Shown here one piece after another: positions 7,319 through 10,940 of a DNA stretch of 10,940 bases; positions within the stretch are counted from its first letter, which is position 1; every line of letters begins with the position of its first letter. This DNA is from a bacterium. GTDB taxonomy: Bacteria; JALSQH01. The notes under the pieces were generated by a model. That model was not told the DNA's origin, did not search any database, and saw only the letters and a program-made list of their open reading frames with translations. The DNA is taken from NCBI GenBank assembly GCA_026985515.1, contig JALSQH010000258.1, forward strand, positions 1 to 10,940, read 5' to 3'. Both the position numbers and the translations under genes were made by a program.

Positions 7319-7353
7319 ATGATTATGATATAATGAGTTGAGATCAATTGCAA
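7319..7353 (-). promoter_or_regulatory. Putative leaderless promoter of the amidohydrolase gene
   Basis: On the minus strand TTGCAA (7353-7348) and TATCAT (7330-7325) are 17 bases apart. Six bases follow before the ATG at 7318, so the predicted transcription start falls on or next to the start codon. No Shine-Dalgarno site is present. It overlaps the plus-strand -10 box at 7329-7334. Confidence 0.4.
7329..7334 (+). promoter_or_regulatory. Putative -10 box for the EamA permease gene
   Basis: A perfect TATAAT lies about 38 bases before the permease ATG. The -35 position (near 7306-7311) reads only ATTTTC, so the promoter is weak or needs an activator. It shares bases with the divergent amidohydrolase -10 box. 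Confidence 0.35.
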
Positions 7354-7371
7354 AGAACCGGATATTCTAAT

Positions 7372-8232
7372 ATGCAGTGGTTTATCCTCAGTTTTTTGAC
7401 GGCTCTTTTTCAGTCGCTTTCAGATCTCTTCAGCAAGATTGCATTGAGAAAACAGGGTATCCTTTCAATTTCTCTCCTCAAACTTGCTGTACCTGTACCA
7501 CTGCTTTTCCTTCTTTATCCTCATTTTCCCCGGCACATACCATCTCAATTCTGGGTAACGCTTGCTCTTCTCGCTCCCCTTGATGTTACAGCTACCATTC
7601 TTTACCAGGAATCTATCAAATACGCTCCTCTCTCACTTACTCTTCCCCTTCTTGCATTTTCCCCCGCCTTCATAATTGTGACGGGGTGGATAATTCTGGG
7701 TGAGAAATTATCTGTTGTGGGAATAACGGGAGTGATAATGGTTACCACAGGAGCATACATTCTCAATCTTGAATCATTGAAAGAGGGTATATTTGCACCT
7801 ATCCTGGCTATATTTCGCAACAGGGGAACGAGATTGATGTTTATTGTGGCTTTTATTTACAGTATCAATTCTGTTCTGGGTAAAAGGATGGTTCTGATGG
7901 TTGACCCTCTTTTCTTTTCGTGGTTTTACTTCTTGGTCCTCTCAATTCTTCTCTTTCCCATAACCATTTATAAAGAGAATCCCATCAAAAACTGGAGGAA
8001 AACTCCACTATTCTCCCTGCTCATCGCACTTTCATACGCAGCAATGATAGTGTTTCATTTTGAAGCGGTGAGAATAATTGATGTTGCATACATGATTTCC
8101 ATAAAGAGATTCAGTCTCGTTCTCGGATCTATCTGGGGAATAATTTTTCTGAAGGAAAGGGGTGGAGTTACAAGGGTAGCTGGAAGTTTGATAATGTTTA
8201 TGGGTGTGGTGGTGATTCTGCTGGGTGCATGA
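7372..8232 (+). CDS. EamA/DMT-superfamily inner-membrane permease
   Basis: A 286-residue, highly hydrophobic protein with about ten membrane helices in two homologous halves, the usual plan of EamA (RhaT/DMT) transporters. The repeat is visible: YQESIKYAPLSL with IILGEKLS (residues 107-114) in the first half, and HFEAVRIIDVAYMISIKR with IIFLKERGG (257-265) in the second. A basic loop (FRNRGTR, KNWRK) separates cytoplasmic stretches. Substrates of the family are diverse metabolites and cannot be predicted here. The ATG at 7372 is preferred over a TTG at 7348 because it begins directly at the first helix, but neither has a strong ribosome site. The gene diverges from the amidohydrolase. The next gene downstream appears to have its own promoter. 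Confidence 0.85.
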   Translation: MQWFILSFLTALFQSLSDLFSKIALRKQGILSISLLKLAVPVPLLFLLYPHFPRHIPSQFWVTLALLAPLDVTATILYQESIKYAPLSLTLPLLAFSPAFIIVTGWIILGEKLSVVGITGVIMVTTGAYILNLESLKEGIFAPILAIFRNRGTRLMFIVAFIYSINSVLGKRMVLMVDPLFFSWFYFLVLSILLFPITIYKENPIKNWRKTPLFSLLIALSYAAMIVFHFEAVRIIDVAYMISIKRFSLVLGSIWGIIFLKERGGVTRVAGSLIMFMGVVVILLGA

Positions 8233-8236
8233 TTTT

Positions 8237-8265
8237 TTGACTCTTTTATCAAAATAGGTTATTCT
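8237..8265 (+). promoter_or_regulatory. Putative promoter of the SDR-DUF2804 pair
   Basis: TTGACT (8237-8242) matches five of six -35 consensus bases. TATTCT (8260-8265), 17 bases later, matches four of six -10 bases. The start would be near 8272, leaving a short leader with AAGGAGG (8278-8284) six bases before the ATG at 8291. This suggests that the two downstream genes form their own unit. Confidence 0.5.
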
Positions 8266-8290
8266 TGTTAAAAAATTAAGGAGGTGTTCC

Positions 8291-9064
8291 ATGGATATTA
8301 AGGGCAAAGTCGCCATTGTCACAGGTGGTGCATCAGGTCTTGGAAAAGCCACAGCCAGAGCAATTGTAGAGAGAGGTGGGAAGGTGGCAATTATTGACAT
8401 AAAGGAGGAACAGGGCAGGGAAGTCGAAAGGGAACTTGGCACCGATAACGCTCTCTTCGTAAAAACTGATGTGACAAGTGAGGAAGAAGTTAAAAATGCA
8501 ATATCAGAAACTGTAAAAAAGTTTGGTGCCATTCACATAGATGTAAACTGTGCAGGTACTGGAATAGCCATGAAAACAATTTCAAAGGCGGGTCCCCACG
8601 ATCTCCAGTCATTTCTCTTCATCATCAACATCAATTTGGTTGGAACTTTCAATGTGGCAAGACTTTCAGCCTATGAAATGTCTAAAAATGACCCTCTCAC
8701 TGAGGATGGAGAGAGGGGAGTTATTATAAATACTGCTTCTGTAGCTGCCTTTGATGGTCAGATTGGTCAGGTGGCTTATTCTGCTTCAAAAGGTGGAATT
8801 GTTGGAATGACTCTCCCCATGGCAAGGGATCTCGCAAGATATGGGATCAGGGTTGTGACCATCGCACCAGGCACATTTGATACGCCTCTTCTGGGGATGT
8901 TACCTGAGGAAGTTAAAAAGGCACTGGCAGCCCAGATACCCTTTCCCCAGAGACTGGGGAAGCCGGAAGAGTATGCTGCCCTTGCACTCCACATTGTGGA
9001 AAATTCCATGTTAAATGGAGAGGTTATAAGACTTGATGGTGCATTGAGAATGCCACCGAAATAA
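8291..9064 (+). CDS. 3-hydroxyacyl-CoA dehydrogenase type-2 (HSD10-like SDR)
   Basis: Oxidises 3-hydroxyacyl-CoA to 3-ketoacyl-CoA with NAD, a beta-oxidation step; related enzymes also act on steroids or on 2-methyl-3-hydroxybutyryl-CoA. The 257 residues show the classical SDR layout: cofactor motif TGGASGLG (11-18), Asp36 at the end of beta-2 favouring NAD over NADP, NCAG (87-90), Asn115, and the catalytic Ser150, Tyr163 and Lys167. Segments such as [40 protein letters not shown] and [14 protein letters not shown] closely follow mammalian HSD17B10 as I remember it, which sets it apart from FabG-type reductases. A strong Shine-Dalgarno site fixes the start. The DUF2804 gene begins 12 bases after the stop, so the two are almost certainly cotranscribed. 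Confidence 0.88.
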   Translation: MDIKGKVAIVTGGASGLGKATARAIVERGGKVAIIDIKEEQGREVERELGTDNALFVKTDVTSEEEVKNAISETVKKFGAIHIDVNCAGTGIAMKTISKAGPHDLQSFLFIININLVGTFNVARLSAYEMSKNDPLTEDGERGVIINTASVAAFDGQIGQVAYSASKGGIVGMTLPMARDLARYGIRVVTIAPGTFDTPLLGMLPEEVKKALAAQIPFPQRLGKPEEYAALALHIVENSMLNGEVIRLDGALRMPPK

Positions 9065-9076
9065 GGAGAAAAGAGA

Positions 9077-10096
9077 ATGTTCAGAGACCCCCCTGAAAGA
9101 CTTGTTGAGAATGGAGAGGTAAGGTTTGGTCTTTTCAAATCTCCCGTTAAAGAGATCAACGCGTCTGATTACATCCTTCTGGATGAAATGGACAGAGAAG
9201 TGAGGGGAGTCAGGAAGAGGCTGAGAATCCATTTTTTTAACTACTTCGGGGTGATCCATCCAGATCTGACAATTGGAATTGCCATCTATGATCTGGCGTA
9301 TCTTGGAGGTTATTTCCTCTATATCTATGATCATAATTCTGGCGAACTGCTGGAGAGGGGCAGTAAGTCGCCCTTCAGCAGGGGTGTTGATTTTCCCCAC
9401 AGAACAGGCAGTGAGGTTATTTCCTTTTATTCGGGAAAGGAGAAGATACTTTTCAAACAGATGGGGAATGAATCCAGGAGAATTGTGGAAGTATCCATCC
9501 CCGATATTGCACTGCACTTCACGATGAATGATGATGAAAAATTATTGCCTTCCCTTTCTCTCTGCACAAGAAACAGTTATTCAGGTTGGACCTACACACA
9601 GAAAAAGGCCGGTGCAGAGGTGATTGAAGGAGAGGTTGACTACAGGGATATGAAAATTGATCTTGGTGGGGCTAAGGTGATCTTTGACTGGACGGGGGGT
9701 TTTCTACGGAGAGATACATACTGGTTATGGGCGGCAGGGGTGGGAGAGGCAGGGGGGCAGGAGTTTGGTTTTAATTTTTCAAATGGGGTGAATGAAACCT
9801 CCTGGACAGAAAATGCTATCTGGCTTGATGGAAAGTTGATAAAGATAGAGGGGGTGGAATTTGAATTTAACAGATTCAACCCTGATTGTAAGTGGCGTAT
9901 AAGGGGAAGTAAAGGCGAATTTGAACTGGAATTCAGATCCTCCGGGGCAAGGAGGGAGAAACTTGATCTGAAATTTATTAAAAGCAATTTCGTGCAGTTC
10001 TTTGGAGAATTTGAAGGATATGTGGAAACCCCGGATGGAAGAAGAGTGGATGTAAAGGCAAGGGGATTTACCGAAAAGCACTTTGCAAGGTGGTAA
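9077..10096 (+). CDS. DUF2804 family protein
   Basis: A 339-residue soluble-looking protein with no signal peptide or membrane helix. I recognise it as DUF2804 from its second half: CTRNSYSGWTYTQKKAG (163-179), DWTGG (204-208), RRDTYWLWAAG (211-221), GVNETSWTEN (237-246), IWLDG, KWRI and the C-terminal EKHFARW. Many beta-strand-like alternations and conserved aromatics suggest a lipocalin- or AttH-like double beta-barrel that could hold a hydrophobic ligand; that fold is an inference. No enzyme activity is established for the family to my knowledge. AAGGAG eight bases before the ATG supports the start. Its tight coupling to a 3-hydroxyacyl-CoA dehydrogenase hints at a role with lipids or acyl compounds. 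Confidence 0.82.
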   Translation: MFRDPPERLVENGEVRFGLFKSPVKEINASDYILLDEMDREVRGVRKRLRIHFFNYFGVIHPDLTIGIAIYDLAYLGGYFLYIYDHNSGELLERGSKSPFSRGVDFPHRTGSEVISFYSGKEKILFKQMGNESRRIVEVSIPDIALHFTMNDDEKLLPSLSLCTRNSYSGWTYTQKKAGAEVIEGEVDYRDMKIDLGGAKVIFDWTGGFLRRDTYWLWAAGVGEAGGQEFGFNFSNGVNETSWTENAIWLDGKLIKIEGVEFEFNRFNPDCKWRIRGSKGEFELEFRSSGARREKLDLKFIKSNFVQFFGEFEGYVETPDGRRVDVKARGFTEKHFARW

Positions 10097-10339
10097 CACC
10101 AGCCTTTGTCCTGCCAACAAACTCTGCCGACTTTGGTGTTGAAAGTATATGAACAATTCTATGTTGTTCCTCTCTCTCTCCTTTTGAATAGTCAGGTGTG
10201 AGAAATTCGGCAGAAACGGGAAGAAATCAAGGCAACGGCATTTTTCATGCTAAGATAAGAAAAATCTTACTGTGTGAAGTAAATCTGATCAGATCCAGAG
10301 ACAGGGAGTGGTTGAAATTTTTTTATTAACGGCAATCTG

Positions 10340-10940
10340 TTACCTGCTCACGGTAAAATCAAAAATTCCCCTCTTCTCTGCGGTGACTCTTATCTGATAG
10401 GTGTTTATCCATTCCATTGCAAGATTGTCAGCTGGAGATAAATTGCATTTACCTTTGAAAATATAGTGGGGCAGGGTTATGATCATATCGTCTCCTCCCT
10501 TTGCCTGCCACACAATATGGAGTTTGAATTTATCCGGGTAGTATTTAAATCTTATCAGTTTTCCTTTCCACATTTCAGGATATGCCCTTATAACAGTTTT
10601 AATCCATTCATCCCTTGCCCACTGGCTCCAGCCCTCACTGTTTTTAAATTTCCTTTCAACATCTGTTAATTCCCACTGGACAATATTAAGCTGTAATCTC
10701 TCCGCTGCGTTGAAAAAGTCTTTAAGATACAGGACAGTTGATCTTTCATCAACCCAGGCTCCAAATTCTCCAATGATTGTAACGGCATTTAAGGCTATCC
10801 CATCACCTATCCTTCTCCTGAGGGCTGATTCTATCATATCAGTCATTCCACCAGGGTAGGTTGCACCGAAAAAGAAATCTGTTGGATAGAAATGAGGAGC
10901 ATACGCAAGCTGGGGAAAAGGAAGAGGAGGAAGATATGTC
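10340..10940 (-). CDS. GH5-type glycoside hydrolase (endoglycoceramidase-like), C-terminal part
   Basis: The reading frame is open from the right window edge to the TAA at 10342-10340, giving 199 residues of a protein whose N-terminus is outside. An internal ATG at 10846 is not the true start, because the frame continues upstream without a stop. Near the start of the fragment, LAYAPHFYP carries the His-x-Tyr pair before barrel strand 7 of GH5 enzymes. Further on, TIIGEFGAW holds the expected nucleophile Glu (fragment residue 58). VQWELTD then marks the last barrel strand. About 100 more residues, rich in Tyr, Lys and beta-prone segments, look like a C-terminal beta-sandwich. PH.Y plus GEFG resembles endoglycoceramidase-like GH5, which cleave glycans from glycolipids, but other GH5 subfamilies are possible. 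No clear terminator follows. Confidence 0.68.
   Translation of the reverse strand, partial: TYLPPLPFPQLAYAPHFYPTDFFFGATYPGGMTDMIESALRRRIGDGIALNAVTIIGEFGAWVDERSTVLYLKDFFNAAERLQLNIVQWELTDVERKFKNSEGWSQWARDEWIKTVIRAYPEMWKGKLIRFKYYPDKFKLHIVWQAKGGDDMIITLPHYIFKGKCNLSPADNLAMEWINTYQIRVTAEKRGIFDFTVSR

Noticed and set aside
8032-8532. Minus-strand 166-codon open frame across the EamA-SDR junction
   Set aside because: It is antisense to two recognisable genes and has biased Ser/Thr/His composition without family features.
10095-10140. Hairpin AACACCA/TGGTGTT after the DUF2804 gene as a terminator
   Set aside because: Only 7 bp of stem with a loop of about 32 bases and no T-run after it.
10123-10214. 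Inverted repeat TCTGCCGA (10123-10130) and TCGGCAGA (10207-10214)
   Set aside because: Only 8 bp with 76 bases between the arms, no flanking duplication and no transposase; not enough for a mobile element.
10251-10269. TAAGAT/ATCTTA hairpin in the 10097-10339 gap
   Set aside because: A 6-bp AT-rich stem without a T-run on either strand; likely chance. Apart from this and weak repeats, I see no gene or clear signal in that 243-base gap.
10340-10846. A complete 168-residue gene starting at the ATG at 10846
   Set aside because: The same frame stays open to the window edge and encodes the APHFY motif of a GH5 enzyme upstream of that ATG.

Overview
The window looks like chromosomal DNA of a bacterium of moderate to low GC (low forties per cent by eye, not computed). 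The genes are lysine- and glutamate-rich and tightly packed, and most have clear Shine-Dalgarno sites. I could not assign a phylum. A lipobox-bearing beta-propeller protein suggests an envelope that carries lipoproteins. A membrane heme/Fe-S oxidoreductase of the ETF:menaquinone type and an ADP-forming acyl-CoA synthetase suggest an anaerobic or facultative organism that handles acyl-CoAs. No mobile element, CRISPR array, rRNA or tRNA was seen.

Left part (1-2543): the 5' end of miaB leaves the window on the minus strand. It is divergent from a 702-aa EtfD/HdrD-like membrane oxidoreductase (plus strand). The 147-bp gap between them holds two core promoters and two inverted repeats that could be operators. 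The plus-strand gene ends at a G6/C6 hairpin, and the facing minus-strand gene ends at its own strong hairpin.

Middle part (2544-7318, minus strand): a run transcribed in the order amidohydrolase, fused ADP-forming acyl-CoA synthetase, PQQ-like beta-propeller lipoprotein. The lipoprotein gene is split into three frames by two apparent single-base losses. Restoring one base at each site gives one 566-residue protein.

Right part (7372-10096, plus strand): an EamA-type permease, then a type-2 3-hydroxyacyl-CoA dehydrogenase (HSD10-like SDR) followed after 12 bp by a DUF2804 protein. The last minus-strand gene (10340 to the window edge) is the C-terminal part of a GH5-type glycoside hydrolase resembling endoglycoceramidases.

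Common theme (inference): fatty or other acyl-CoA metabolism. The synthetase interconverts acyl-CoA and acid plus ATP, the SDR oxidises 3-hydroxyacyl-CoA, and the EtfD-like protein would pass electrons from acyl-CoA dehydrogenase/ETF to menaquinone. No ETF, acyl-CoA dehydrogenase or thiolase is in the window, so the link rests on family knowledge. I see no clear sign of a wholly new system. The points most worth a second look are the doubly frameshifted lipoprotein, the SDR-DUF2804 pair, the regulated-looking EtfD promoter, and a tightly overlapping, apparently leaderless divergent promoter.
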